Below, piece by piece: positions 13,603-25,655 of a DNA stretch of 64,000 bases. How positions within the stretch are numbered: the first letter of the stretch is position 1; the number at the start of each line of letters is the position of its first letter. The stretch covers positions 586,001 to 650,000 of the forward strand of contig CAJHZI010000743.1 in NCBI GenBank assembly GCA_905160935.1. The letters run 5' to 3'. The notes under the pieces were generated by a model. It was not told the DNA's origin. It did no database searches and saw nothing but the letters and a program-made list of their open reading frames with translations. The stretch is from Enchytraeus crypticus (Eukaryota; Annelida; Clitellata; Enchytraeida; Enchytraeidae). The position numbers were made by a program, and so were the translations under genes.

Positions 13603-13628
13603 ATATATATATATAATATATATATATA

Positions 13629-13659
<31 letters not shown>

Positions 13660-13664
13660 TATAT
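13553..13664. repeat. TA-rich microsatellite
   Basis: About 110 bp of TA dinucleotide repeats with a few ATGT and AATA interruptions. Confidence 0.9.
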
Positions 13665-13727
13665 AATTATTGCAATTTATTCCCAATAATTGCATTCAAA
13701 GTATATAAATAATAAATGACACACATT

Positions 13728-14003
13728 ATAGTGAAATTATCGACTATATTTTTTATATCTGTCACTTTTAATACCACATTTTAATTAGAACCGTTAAACA
13801 ATTTATTCCATTTTCTGAATTAACTGTCCTGTGAATGTCAGAGATTTTACTCTCATATCAGCGCAAACGAGAATCGAACCCACGGGAGTTCAATTCACCA
13901 CTGGATCGATCATTCAAAATTTCATGACGTACCCGACCACTGCGTACGTACCTGACGTACTATGACCGTACCTGACGCGTCTAACCACTGAGCTACGGAG
14001 ACA
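13728..14003 (-). mobile_element. SINE-2 copy with internal duplication
   Basis: On the minus strand the element starts with a tRNA-like head (box A-like GTAGCTCAGTGGTTAGA, box B-like GGGTTCGATTC) followed by a body shared with the copies at 17086, 25479 and 26385, ending TTTCACTATAAT-like. Near 13930-13980 a short GACGTAC-containing segment is repeated about three times between the two boxes, which the other copies lack. Confidence 0.75.
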
Positions 14004-14796
14004 TTCATTCACTGAAGTAGTTTTTCTCTCAGTATTCCTCTCCATCCTTAGATTGTTCTGTCTCTCTGTCTGTCTGCTTGTGTGTGTCTGTCTATCTCTC
14101 TGTCTCTATATTTCATTGTCTTTGTCTCTCTCTCTGTTTTGTGTTCCGTCACACTAATTAAGAATATATTTCTACTAGCTATGCACGCTACTTTCAAACT
14201 TCTTGATGAGCCCTCCATCAACCAACAAATTTATTCCGTCACAAAGATTACTCCACCAATTTTCAAAATTTAATACCTTTAATGTAACGTTTAATTTGAA
14301 ACATCTATGGCTTATGGTTGTAGTTACCGTTATACGTTACCTTCCACAAGTATTACTTAGTCTCCTGTTACTGTAAATGCAGTGAACGAATGGTTAGACT
14401 CTAAGCTGTTCAATTTTTTTCCGGATCCAACTCGAAACTAAAATTCTTTTCCTGTATTATCTTCCATATATTAATATTTTCAACCTTTATTTCTAGTGTT
14501 TACAGTTTACTGACCAAAGGCCCGGTCGCTATCCCCGCCTGAACTCACATGTACATGTAAATTACTGTTTGTCGCTGCTCGGAGACGTAATTAATTAAAT
14601 CGTTTGTGCTGTTGTAACCTGTTGCTACGCTTTCTGCTCGTTTCACTAATTACTGAGAAATTCTACGTGCACGACTAAGGTATATTACTACTGTGCAATC
14701 AGCAGTTTATACTTGTGTCTATAAGCTTAGATCTACACAGTCGATCAACTTACAATCAAGTAGTACTAGTACTAGTACCTGCTTACTAGTAGTAAC

Positions 14797-14935
14797 TGGC
14801 TGGAGCCATTGGCGACATCGGTAAGATATTCGACCGCGGATCAGTATGTGCGGGGTTCAAATCCTGGGCTCTCCCGTCACTGACATTGCTTTTGAGTGAG
14901 GTAACTGACGTTAACATTTGCTTTACCAGCTTTTA
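14797..14935 (+). mobile_element. SINE-1 copy (near full length)
   Basis: It runs from GGCTGGAGCC through a box A-like TGGCGACATCGG and a box B GGTTCAAATCC to the conserved 3' tail GAGGTAACTGACGTTAAC. It is one of the better preserved of eleven copies. Confidence 0.8.
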
Positions 14936-15896
14936 CACTGGACTTTTTTATTGTATAGCTTTAAAAATATAGGATTTAAGTATAGGTCTAGTACTTTCGC
15001 TCCACTCACGTAGAGTGCTACTGTCATCGTTGCAGACATCTACATTAAAATGTGTACTGTCATCAAAGAAAACTGTAAGCTTTATACGCAGCTTATGCAA
15101 AAGTTAACGAATAGAAAACAGTGGAGATCTATTATAATAGGTTAGCCTTGTGCATGCTGGCATTGCCAGTTTCCTTATATACTCGTTATTGCTGAGAGAT
15201 GGAGTTGAAACGCAACTAATTCATTCTGCTGTTTAAATTACTTTATTGAAGAAATTTCTATATAACTTCGTCTGCAGTTATTTATCGTATCCATGGTTAC
15301 TTGTACGTCGATCATTCAACATGTAAATATTTGTGTTCTTCAATGTAATAAGGAATTGCTAGTACGATGAAGTGCTATCGACACTAGTTAGTAATTGTGA
15401 ACTATAGTATTTTAAAGTATGCTATGGATTTTTATTTTTCTGATATATTATATTACGTTATATGATTGCATCCTTTAGCAAAGAGTTTTCTTGACCTTGA
15501 TTCTGATAGTTGAAGAGTCAGAATAACAATTTGTTGCATTTATTTTCAAAACCTTGCTCTCATATCTCATCATATTGCAAAACGAGCCTTAAATTTATGC
15601 TAGATTCTAAAAACAACTTGGCCTTACAAGCCTATTAACGCTATAATAAAAGTATCACTTATTTATTAGGTTCGTTCTTCTTTGTTCGAAATATGACAGT
15701 TTCGTCAAATACATTTATCGGTACAACTAAATGCATGTCAATCATGTCAATCTCCAGTTCTTTAATTAATAGACTATAGGCCTACTAAACTGGGTTAACG
15801 ACTTTTCGAATTGTTGGACCTTCCTGTTTGCATGCTATGAATTACAGAGTTTGATTGATAAAAGCTAATTTTCAGAAGTAAATAATTTCTAGAACG

Positions 15897-17796
15897 ATGG
15901 AAACAAACGGGGTAGCCAATCTAAGTGGACTAAATCCAGTGCAATTGGACCGGATCCGTAAAGAGATCATCATGAAGGAAGAAAGAGCGCACAAGCAGTT
16001 TCTTCAGTTCGGTGTCAATCCCGCCAAACCAGGTAAAGTTGGCAGAATATGTCATACTTGAACTATTAAGACATGCAAATGGAAGTTAAAAACGTTTTAA
16101 AGAAGAATTTTGTGATTCACAGTCGATTAATAATATAATATTTTGCCCACTCGTAATTGCCTCAACTGTGTTAATTCAATTTTTATATAAATCCGGATTA
16201 AATATAGGGATTAACTGTAGGGATTAACTATAGGGATTAACTATAGGGTTTAACTATAGGGATTAACTATATGGATTAACTATAGGGATTAACTATAGGA
16301 TTGACTATAAAGATTAAGTATGGGATTGACCATAGGGATTAACTATAGGATTGACTATAGGGATAACTATATGATTAACTATAGGGATTAACTATAGGAT
16401 TGACTATAGGGATTCGCTGTAGGGATTAACTATTGGGATTAACTATGTGGATTAACTATAGGGATTAACTATAGGGATTGACAATCGACGGGGTTCGATC
16501 ATAATCGTAACACTGGCTCGCTGCGGGTAGCAACAGATGATTGCTATTCGTAAAGGAATCAAACGTAATCAAGTAATTCGTAACGTAACGTAAAACCTGC
16601 GGAATTTGCTCTCTAGTTACTATGGTTAGTGCCCGCCGAAAGTTTTACTTGTACTTCTTTGGACTGATTTTAGTGTGTGATAACTAGCAAATCGCAACTA
16701 GAGCTCGTTGCGATCAAATCAGACATTAGTGCTAGCGGTGTTCATCTATATGTACATATGCTTATGTACGTATATGCTTGTATTCCATTTAAGTTCTAAA
16801 GCGAATTTTATGTAGCTATATCTTTCTAATTACATTATGAGTACTTTTATATAATATATGTCTTTGATACTGGTTCAAAATATCAAATAAATTTATTTTC
16901 ACCGATAGCATGACTCAATGAATAGCCGTAAATGTAGTCAGATACATCAAGACCTTGATAGTTCAGCGTTGTTCGAATTTGATTCTGAGGATAGCCCTGT
17001 GATGTAGTCTTTCGAAGAATCCAGGAACTCGGCAATTAAATTTATCATGTTTTAACGTTTAACGTTTAAAAAGTAAACACTATTTATAGTGAAATGATCA
17101 ACTATGTTGATATCTGTCACTTTTAATGCCACATGTTTAAACCGTTAGGCAATTTAGACTATTTTTCGTATAACCAGTCCAGTGAATGTCCGAGATTTTA
17201 CTCTCAGATCGGCGCGGTTGGGATTCGAACCCAGGAGAGTTCAATTCACCGCAGGATCTGGGATTTAAAGTTCATGACGTTACCCCTACGTTATTGAGAC
17301 AGTCATGTGCTTAATAGCATAAAGGCTTTAGTTGCGTGTCTGCGAATCAACAGTTGCAGCTTTCGAAATGTGTTGTGGCTTTCTGAAGATGACATTTCTT
17401 CGGACGATGAAACTGACACAAAACTTCGATTTTATCACCACTTCAAGAATGATAAATGTCGACATCGGGTTATCAAGTTTATAACGTGGCTACTGGATAT
17501 CGATGATTCATCAATTTTTAGGCCCTACTTTAGTTGAACATTTAACAGACTTGCGAATTATTTTATTGGCGTTGATACCGCTGGATAGAGATTGGATGAA
17601 TAAGATTTAGGATAAATAAGATCATCCATGATGATCTTAGTGCTGTACGTAGCATGTGTGTGCACTTTTATGTCATGTCTTAGGTCACGTGATAACTGGA
17701 AAGGTTAACTCTATGTTGGAAGCTGCTCGTGAAGAGGACGCATCAGACGGTAGGTCATATATGAGACTCATAATTATTAAATTATTATCTAAAACG

Positions 17797-17863
<67 letters not shown>

Positions 17864-20800
17864 CAGTCTAATAATTAATAAACCAAGAAATGCATTTATT
17901 TGTAAAATGTTGGTTTAATTTACCCAATCAGAAGTCTAAATGATAAATTGAAGCTGGCATAGTCTTTCTATTAAATGAACGTATTTGCCTAAGGAGTATT
18001 CGTTTTTGGAGCAAAACGCAGAGTAGAAAAATATGCTTTGACCTGCTGTTTATCAGATAAAAGTTAGAGAATAAAGCTAGTCAATGTCCAAAGCAACAGA
18101 TAGCGACCCTGCTATAAATGTACATTGAACAAGGAAAATAAGGTGACTCTGATGAATTCTATGTCGATTTTAGTTGAAAGAACCAACTAAATCGATGAAT
18201 TAATCATTGAATTATGATTGTGAATGAATTACAAATGAATTACGATGAGTAAATGAAAATGATAAATTATTGAATGAGAAATTAAATCATTGAATGAGAA
18301 ATTAAATAAGTAAATGAGTTGTGTCAGCTTTTCCCATTTATAATGGCATACGAGCAAAAGCCCAGCTAAACCTTTTCAATCTTTATAAAAGATATTAGGA
18401 GCAGATTGAGTAGGGTTTGAAATCACACCTTTCGACCCGCAGTCAGAAACCTAACCGATTCTTACCAGTCCCAGATTTTAGTTAAATATCTATCAAACAC
18501 TAAAGTATCTGTGTAATAAGTATGATGTCCTGTGTCAGCAACGTGCGCCATTCAGTCGATACGTGGACTATACTGGACTGTTTATCAGAAATATTTTCAT
18601 TTTTTAGTGTACACTCGATGGCACGAAACTTCAGGAAGGTATTCGCTGTGTAATGTACACTTGTAATTTTTTTTATTTCTATTTTTAGTGGAGTTGGAGG
18701 GAGCCATAAGACGGGCTAGGCAGCCACCAGCTTGTAAGTACAAAAGTCCAATCACTTCCTCCCAAGAGTACGGCTGGATTACTTCTCCTTTGGTATTACT
18801 GCTGCTATAATAAATACTATATCATACTAGATAATAAATACAGGGTGGTTCAGATTAAATGAAACTACTTTGAAGGCTAATAACTTTGACATTTGTTATC
18901 CAAATGTCCTACTTATGCATTAAATTAAAGACAATTCTCTTTTCTATTGATTTGCAAGATATCTAAGAGAAACTAATACAAATGTTAGAGAAATTATCAT
19001 TATTCGCCAATATGTAATTTTCAATGAAATTGCGTGAAAACTCAAAATCTAAAAATCAAGAATTCAAGATTACGCATTAGGCCTTAACTATTTCAAAAAG
19101 CGCATTGCAGTTTCTATCAATTCCCTAAATGAATCTAGAATTAATCGAACAAATGTTCAATGTGTCCACCATGTGCCTGAAAAACTACATTCACCAGATA
19201 GGACCACTGATCAATTGCCGAGTCCACGAGTATTTGACTGATTTCAGCCCAACGGAGGACAATGACTCGTTTCCTATGTTCAATGTCGTGAATTGGTTCA
19301 CGATAGACTAATTGCTGAAGACAATAGTAAACGATCGATTAGTAAATCGGTTTCAAATCAGGGGGAGTGCTGTTAAGTGGCCAGTTCTACGGTTCAATAA
19401 ACTCTGGCAAGTTTACTTTCATACAGGCAACAACAACAACAACAAAATTAGAGTGCTACTGTCGTCAATGACAACATTGAGCACTGTGGTACCAAATCAA
19501 ATCCGATGAGCAGAGTGTGGGGTCCAGAACGGCGCTATCCAAAATCCGGGAGGTCGGTCCGAGGAAGGGTACTAGTGGAATGGAGGTTTGCGTGTTGGTC
19601 TCAGTTCATGTGCAAAGGTTGGATATGAGTGGTCAAAAAGAAAAGCCTTCAACCGTCTATGAAACTGTTCATATGAAAGGAAAGGATAGTCAGCAGAAGA
19701 TGAGGGGGTGCGTAAAGTGGAAGGAAGAGAATTCCAGGTCTGAGGAGCAGTGTGCTGGAAGGAGCGCTTGGAGAGCTTACTGCGAGAAGGGATGCTATGT
19801 CGTTCTAAAGTGATTAGCTTAGGACCTAGTGGACGACTGCATGGAGGAAGGCTGTCTCACTTGTATTAAGTGGGACATGTAAGCTTTGCCCGGGGTAGTA
19901 ATGGACTTGTATGTCAGAGAAGCTGCCTTGTAAACAATGCGTTATATGACTTTAAGCCAGTGCAGAGACTTCAAGAGAGGAGTCACATGGGAGTGCTTGA
20001 AGCGTCGGAAGACTGCACGTGCAAGGCAATTCTGGATGAACTGCAATCTGTCGATCTCACAGCTTGGGAGATTCAGAAACAAGGAGTTACAGTAGTCTAG
20101 TTTGGATTGCACGAGAGCCGCACCGATGGTTGAAGCGGTCTCAACGGTAAGATATGGTCGTATTCGACGCAGATCTCTGATGTGGAAGAAGCAAGCCTGT
20201 GCAGTTTTGGTGATGTGATCGTGGAATGTGAGATGCTGGTCAAGGATGACACCGAGGCTCTTGACAGAAGAAACAAGTGTGATGGCCAGGTCAGAGGTGA
20301 GAGAGAGAGAAGCCTCATTCAGTTTTGACAGTTGTTGATGTGTCCCAAACAGCACAAACTCAGTCTTGGATGGATTTGAGAGCTAAGAAATTAGCAGACA
20401 TCTATGAAGAAATCCACTGGAAGGATTGCTGTAGGCATGCTTTGGCATCAGGATAGGAGTGGGGGTGAAGCATGTGTATAGCTGACTGTCGTCAGCAAAA
20501 AGTTGGTGGTCAAGTGAATGAGAGGAAATCAAAGAGCTTAAAGGTGTAGTGTAAAGGTTGAACAGGCTTGGACCAGGAACGGAGCCCTGAGGCACACTGT
20601 ACTTGATGTTAGAAGGTGGAGATGCGTACTCTTGCACTTTTACGCTGAGAGTACGATCGGTAAGATATGAGGTAAACCATGCAAGAGCGTTGCCATGGAT
20701 ACCAAACCAAGAGGAAAGACGCTGCAGGAGGATTTGGTGATCTATGGTGTAACAGGCCGTAGATAGATCGAGCATGCAAAGCCCAGTGACACGCTGAGTG

Positions 20801-22048
20801 CTCATGTACAGGCGATCATATGACATGAAAAACATTAAAATTGCATATGAGCGACTAATGATAATTTCTCAAACATGTGTAATAGTACTCTCAGATATTG
20901 AGCAAGTTAATAGAAAAGAGAATTGTCTTTCATATAATGTATGAAGTAAGACGTTTGGATAAGAATTCTCAAAGTTCTTGGCCTTCAAAGTAGTTTCATT
21001 TATTCTGGACCACCCTGTACATTATCATACTAATCTAGTGTACTTTGTGGTTTTTACCATATTTATCACGTTCAGTGATGCCAACGTCCTTCCGTAAAAT
21101 TTCACTCTAAGCATGCCTAAATCTATTTTCAATTTTTTCACCACTAATATGTATACTGTACATATTGTCTATTTACTACTAAATACTGCTTTTATTTACT
21201 AATAATTGGGATGTGTTGTGGCGCAATTTTAGAACGCTCGACTCTCGAATTCGTTGCGAAATGGATTTTCTCTTCCGAAGGGGTGAATAAAAATCGTATC
21301 GTGTATCGTGTGTACACTTGGTGAGGTTAGGCCGACGTTTATTGGACATTATGTGTCCATTTCCTATCTATGCTGCTTCTTGTCGACCAAAAAACTGCGG
21401 CATAGCGGCTCGTTAAAATATGTTACGTAATTTACTAATAAATAATAATAAATTAAGTAAGCTCTCTATTCATTTATAAATAGGCTCTACTAATTAATAT
21501 ATAGTTATAAAATTGCTATTTATTTGTTACCTAATTCTGTATTAATTTATTAATAAATACTAAAATGGATTTGACAATGCATTTGATATGCACTCATCAT
21601 CATAATCATCTTCCTTCCTTTAATCTCAGTTTAACCAGCGTCGGGATACAAATGGACTGTCCCAAATCCTCTCTGTCCTACATCACCACCCAATCCCCTA
21701 TTTGAGACTTCCATTCGTTTAAATTTTTGTAGCAATTTCTGGAGCCTAGGCGCTCACCAACCGAATGCATTTTCTGACGTTTGTATGGATCTTAGTGCTT
21801 TAGTCGCCTTCTACGACACGTGCAGTCACCGGTTGGTCAATTCTTCAAACAACCCGGACACAACACGGGGACATGGATAATATTTACTCTCTAATAAAAA
21901 TCTTATTATTCTGTGTTAGATAACTGATCGTGAGTACGAGGACGATCGCTTCAACCACTCCAGGAGGAAGACCGAGCTTACCAAGTACATGGAGAAGGTG
22001 TGGGAGCTGGAACCACCCCGGGTCAAGATTACAAGTCCCACCCCTTAG
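15897..22048 (+). CDS. CFAP144: CFAP144/FAM183-like ciliary protein, 4 exons
   Basis: Exons are 15897-16032, 17684-17749, 18689-18792 and 21920-22048; all phases agree and give 144 residues (human FAM183A is about 134). The family is small and cilium-specific, reported among proteins of the axonemal doublet microtubules. Landmarks run in family order: a basic N-terminal helix ending in FLQFGVNP, then HVITGK, a KYKSPITSSQEYGWITSPL block (residues 84-102, the family QEYGW signature), and DDRFNHSRRKTELTKYMEKVW near the end, matching the family's LNH...ITKYM...W pattern. A 2.2-kb Tc1/mariner element starts 48 bp after the exon 3 donor and a family C repeat follows the stop codon by 15 bp. The call is by motif recognition; no alignment was run. 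Confidence 0.85.
16198..16488. repeat. 13-14 bp minisatellite in CFAP144 intron 1
   Basis: About twenty tandem copies of a unit close to AACTATAGGGATT, with 12- and 14-bp variants and point changes. Confidence 0.88.
17086..17305 (-). mobile_element. SINE-2 copy
   Basis: It shares the whole body with the copy at 13728, including the box B-like GGGTTCGAATCCC on the minus strand. The 5' tRNA-like head is shortened, so box A is largely gone. It lies in CFAP144 intron 1. Confidence 0.75.
17799..17859. repeat. TA microsatellite
   Basis: About 60 bp of uninterrupted TA repeat lies about 50 bp after CFAP144 exon 2. Confidence 0.92.
19141..19425 (-). pseudogene. transposase C-terminal remnant
   Basis: Read on the minus strand, the frame gives VYREPIHDIEHRK, then WAEISQILVDSAIDQW and a terminal AHGGHIEHLF before the stop at 19141. 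This is the typical end of Tc1/mariner-superfamily transposases (YREPI, AIDQW, HGGHIEH). The upstream part has in-frame stops in the WP-NS-PDLNP-like region, and the catalytic DDE core is not present in the window. Confidence 0.8.
19429..20838 (-). mobile_element. L2-like LINE, 5'-truncated, inserted in the mariner element
   Basis: The minus strand carries reverse-transcriptase motifs LDLSTACYTIDH (motif A, with substitutions), YSVPQGSVPGPSLFNLY (motif B) and HQLFADDSQLYT (motif C) at 20383-20835, then the downstream part at 19942-20355 (SVKSLGVILDQHLTF, SKLDYCNSL, ITPLLKSLHWL-like). The tail region near 19700 still reads FQHTAPQTWNSLPS. It ends in a TTG simple repeat at 19429-19446. Stops and frameshifts inactivate it. 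The left and right edges match the interruption of the transposon arms. Confidence 0.87.
21594..21876 (-). mobile_element. family C repeat copy (full)
   Basis: A unit of about 280 bp shared with copies at 22063, 23747, 24627, 25885 and 56173. On the minus strand it contains GTGTCGTAGAAGGCGACTAA and ends in a short ATG/ATT-type simple tail. This copy lies in CFAP144 intron 3. It is SINE-sized with a simple tail; no clear box A/B pair was found. Confidence 0.7.
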
Positions 22049-22062
22049 ACTTATTTCCAGTT

Positions 22063-22262
22063 CTACCATTATCATCATTATCTTCCACTGAAGCCCAGTT
22101 TAACTAGGGTCGGGATACGAATAGACTGTCTCAAATCCTATCTGTCCTACATCATATCATCAGTCAATCCCCTATTTGAGACTTTTCCATTCGTTTAAAT
22201 TTTTGTAGCAATTTCTGGAACCTAGGCGCTCACCAACCTAACGCTCTTTCTGACGTTGCCAG
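22063..22262 (-). mobile_element. family C repeat copy (5'-truncated)
   Basis: It matches the 3' two thirds of the copy at 21594 closely. It begins 15 bp after the CFAP144 stop codon, so it probably lies in that gene's 3' UTR. Confidence 0.7.
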
Positions 22263-23746
22263 TTCCGTCATTAAACTCATTTCTAGTCTTCCCTCATAAC
22301 CGAATATCCGTTTTAATACTTTCATCATACTTTGATAAATTTGCTGATAAAGAGTTTTTAGTTCACAAACAGAATCAAATGGAAAAGTTGACTGTTCACA
22401 GTGTTCAATGATATCTTTTCCATTGTGTCTTTTGTTTTAGATACGCTTTCAGTTCATTATTCATCCACTCGAGTAAACTATTTTGCTGTATGGACCAACA
22501 TCGAACCTTAAACTGCTTTTTCTGGCAGATTGGCCATTGGTAGTTATTTTGGTAATCGATACAATCCTGCTTGGCAAACACTATATTTCGTATTTCATTA
22601 TTTTATGATCTAATATTAGATACAAATTTAATTTCAGCATATTTCAAATTCAAATTGCTCCCATTTGGAGTTTGCTAAATAAATGTTAATGGATCTTTAT
22701 TTAATTGAAAGATTTATTTATTTCTTTACAATTTTTATAATTTATTCATTGCTGTATTGCTTGATTGAATTGCTTGCTTAATTGGTTGATTGTTTGATTG
22801 GTTGGATGATTGATTGTTTAGTTGATTAGTTGATTGATTGATAAAAGTTATATATTTTGTCAGTTGCTTATACATGTATATATATGGCTATAATTATATC
22901 ATTTTGAGTTCTTGGAAGATTTCACTATATTTTAATTAAAACAACTTAAAAACAACATCCTAATCATTTAATACTATGTGTTGTCGTAACACTTGGAATA
23001 GCCTTTCCTATCGATTAGTGTAGAAACTTGATGACTTGCTTTAACAAATGTTGTTTCAAATATTATTCTATTTGATGCCTAGATGATAACAAACGAGTAT
23101 TATATACCATTAGTTCAATTATAGTGGAAATTTGGCTAAATATCTACCGTGCTGATTCCGGATAACGTGGCTCAATATTTTACAAATTATTTTACTTAAC
23201 GTGATTCAGCTGTTTCGTGAACGGAAGAGTCTTATAATTCTAGGGCTACAGAAGAAATTAAGGACCGCCAGTTAAACAGCATCCAGGTACAAATCTTTAA
23301 AAATCAAATCTGTAATTGAGCTTCAATCTTGTCAGCGCCGACTATTGACATGGAGGACAGTAGCATTCTAGTCTTTTTGTTGTTTTGAAGGATTAACTTA
23401 TTGATCGCGGTTGTGCTCGTTTATGATCTAATCTGTTGACTCTGAACAGAATCTAAACTCTGCCGTGTAACTAGTAAAACAAACAATGAGAATGATTTAA
23501 GTAGAAAATCATGCATAAGCTTTTATATATAACGCTCATAACTATCTCAGAAAAGCTTTATGATCAGTAAAACAATAGCCAATCGGGTCAAAGGTCAGAA
23601 CAAATGTGGCAAGACCGTTTCAGGTCAGTGATTTGAACGATCTATTGATCTGATGCACAAAAGTTACTGCGTAGTGGCTTTCTTGCTATCGCGTTCATTG
23701 GCAATGGTCGCGAAAGCGCTTAATTAAAAAAAACATTAATACTTCA

Positions 23747-23753
23747 TCGTCAA

Positions 23754-23795
<42 letters not shown>

Positions 23796-24146
23796 TGTCA
23801 TCATCATCATCGTTATCATCATCATCATCATCATCATCATCATTGTCATCATCATCATCGTTATCATCATCATCAACATCACTATCGTCATCTTTCTTGG
23901 AATCCCAGTTTAACTGGAGTCTGGATACGATAGATCTTCACCTTTCCGTTCATTGAAGAATTTTTGTAGCAGTTTCTGGAGCCTATACTCTCATCAACTG
24001 AATGCCTTTCTTACGTTAATTTAGATCTTAGTACTTTGTCGCCTTTCTCAACACGTGCAGTGCACAGTTGGTCTATTCTTCAGCAACCCAGACACAACTA
24101 GGTTATACTGGACTCAGCATGGGCAATCCGGACACAACAAGGTAAA
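23747..24146 (-). mobile_element. family C copy with a long ATG-repeat tail
   Basis: The body is 23889-24146. Its 3' end on the minus strand passes directly into about 140 bp of GAT/ATG trinucleotide repeat with sparse interruptions (23747-23888), the longest tail among the copies. Confidence 0.7.
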
Positions 24147-24626
24147 ATATTAATTATGAAGACTTATTAAATACCAAACCGTTAACGCCGCTTTTAGCTC
24201 CTACTTCATCTCTTGAATGGATATCAGCGACGAGCAAACCAGTGATTTGAACTGCTCACCTAGGTGTAATATTCCATTGAACGTTCACATCAAGTACCTC
24301 TGTCCGGTCAGTTTTTATGGAACCTACCATAACAATATTGAAGTGATTGTATTGTGAAAATATGAAGTTTAGTAAAACCGTAGTATCATGAATAATTATA
24401 AAGTTTAAAGAAAATGAGAAGTGTAAAGGAAATACGCCAAAAAATTTAGGTACTTGAAGAACTATAGTTATATTACATAAATCGATAGACGAAAAGCTGA
24501 AAATGTTACTGTTGGTCGCAGTTGAGTCTGAACTTAAGTAGCTGTTCATATCTTTATAATTTATGAATATTGAATGTATGCAATATGCATGCATTTTAAT
24601 TAACTCGACTATTCTAATTTTGCTAT

Positions 24627-24720
24627 CTTTCATCATCTTCATCGTCTTCCCCTTAATCCAAGTTCAATTAGGGTCGGGATACGAATAGACCTTCTCCATT
24701 CCACTGTTCCATACAATATC
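24627..24720 (-). mobile_element. family C 3' fragment
   Basis: Only the 3' third is present, including the block that reads GGGTCGGGATACGAATAGAC on the plus strand and the ATG-type tail. Confidence 0.6.
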
Positions 24721-25121
24721 GCCAGTCAATCTCCTAAAATATCTTTCATTATTTTTGGGATTCTGTTCTCTCTAATTCTTAAAAAATCCTTTTAAAATTA
24801 TACTCTCAAAAAATCATCTGTGACACTAAAATAGGATATTAATTTTTAATTGGTAAATATCTCGCCAATTGTAATATAAACCGTATTAAGAAAAAATGTG
24901 TCCAATATAATTGATTCCAATAAGAGAAGTACTGAAGCCACTTGGTTTTTAGCTACATGTACATTTTTATTCTTTCGTATGACGACCTCCAGACGCTTGT
25001 TTCTATTGCAGCAAGAATGATGACCATATTTCCGCAGTCCTGATATTTTTTCTCAAGATAGGAATCGTGTTGTCAAGCAGCGAGGGTCTATGACAAGAGA
25101 CGAATCGATCAGTGATGGGGT

Positions 25122-25300
25122 CACTGGTGAGTGGGATCACTGGTGGGTGGGATCACTGGTGGTGGGATCACTGGTGGGTGGGACCACTGGTGGGTGGGAT
25201 CACTGGGTGGTGGGATCACTGGTGGGTGGGATCACTGGTGGGTGGGATCACTGGTGGGTGGGGTCACTGGTGGGTGGGATCACTGGTTGGTGGGGAGGGG
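25122..25300. repeat. 16-bp GC-rich minisatellite
   Basis: About eleven copies of the unit GGGATCACTGGTGGGT, one of them 1 bp shorter. It is strikingly G-rich on the plus strand in an AT-rich region. Confidence 0.9.
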
Positions 25301-25372
25301 GTGGGTTAACTGGTGGACAGGAAGGGGGAAGCGACTGAGTTAAGGATGAATTCCAATAGGTATGTCGTCGGT

Positions 25373-25413
25373 ATTTCAGATGAAAATCTCTCTTTGAGAT
25401 TTTCATCTGAAAT
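25373..25413. repeat. perfect inverted repeat, 18-bp arms
   Basis: Arms 25373-25390 and 25396-25413 are perfect reverse complements around a 5-nt TCTTT loop. Confidence 0.85.
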
Positions 25414-25478
25414 TCAGACCACAGTGTCCGTTATTCTGATACAAGTTATTAGAGGCTAAATAGCAAATTTGAATTTAT

Positions 25479-25655
25479 AAATAGCTCAGTGTGTAGAGCG
25501 TCAGACAACATGAAGGAATTAGATTCCCTGTCGATCGGATCAATGAGTAAAACCTCCAACACTTAATGACCCGGGAAACGGTTGATGTTATTTGATTTGA
25601 CAGATATTATCATTTCACGTAATCATTTCATTATAATATTTGTTGAATGATGATT
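25479..25655 (+). mobile_element. SINE-2 copy (diverged)
   Basis: It opens with TAGCTCAGTGTGTAGAGCGTC, a good box A context, and its 3' half resembles the SINE-2 body ending in TATCATTTCACGTAATC. Box B is degenerate. Confidence 0.5.

Larger units (their letters stand above)
9948..15896. other. intergenic region between CAMLG and CFAP144
   Basis: No host gene is recognised. It holds the CAMLG 3' UTR, two minisatellites, an RTE fragment, a long TA tract, one SINE-2 copy and one SINE-1 copy. The parts at 11010-11820, 13130-13550, 14010-14790 and 14940-15890 are AT-rich sequence in which I see no gene; the last must contain the CFAP144 promoter and 5' UTR. Confidence 0.6.
18841..21017. mobile_element. 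Tc1/mariner-type transposon with nested LINE
   Basis: The ends are inverted repeats beginning CAGGGTGGT and continuing with few mismatches for about 49 bp; weaker similarity extends the arms to about 190 bp (18841-19030 against 20838-21017). A TA dinucleotide flanks each end (18839-18840 and 21018-21019), the usual Tc1/mariner target duplication. Inside is the decayed C-terminal part of a transposase on the minus strand, interrupted by an L2-like LINE. The rest of the transposase is absent, so the copy is dead. It sits in CFAP144 intron 3. Confidence 0.88.

Noticed and set aside
13900-14003. A possible tRNA gene (GTAGCTCAGTGG with a downstream box B)
   Set aside because: The box spacing is wrong, no cloverleaf forms, and the sequence continues into the shared SINE-2 body.
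17307-17537. 76-codon plus-strand open frame with an acidic stretch
   Set aside because: It begins at the edge of a SINE-2 copy, has no splice partner in phase with CFAP144, and matches nothing known.
18350-18475. Possible further tRNA-derived SINE on the minus strand
   Set aside because: A box B-like TTCAAACCC is present but box A is unclear and no other copy in the window aligns well.
21218-21410. tRNA-like start TGGCGCAATTTTAGAACGCT
   Set aside because: It resembles a tRNA D-arm region, but no box B follows at the right distance and no second copy was seen.
24256-24642. 128-codon minus-strand open frame
   Set aside because: It has no recognisable domain, ends beside a family C fragment, and its Ile/Phe/Asn-rich composition fits chance in AT-rich DNA.
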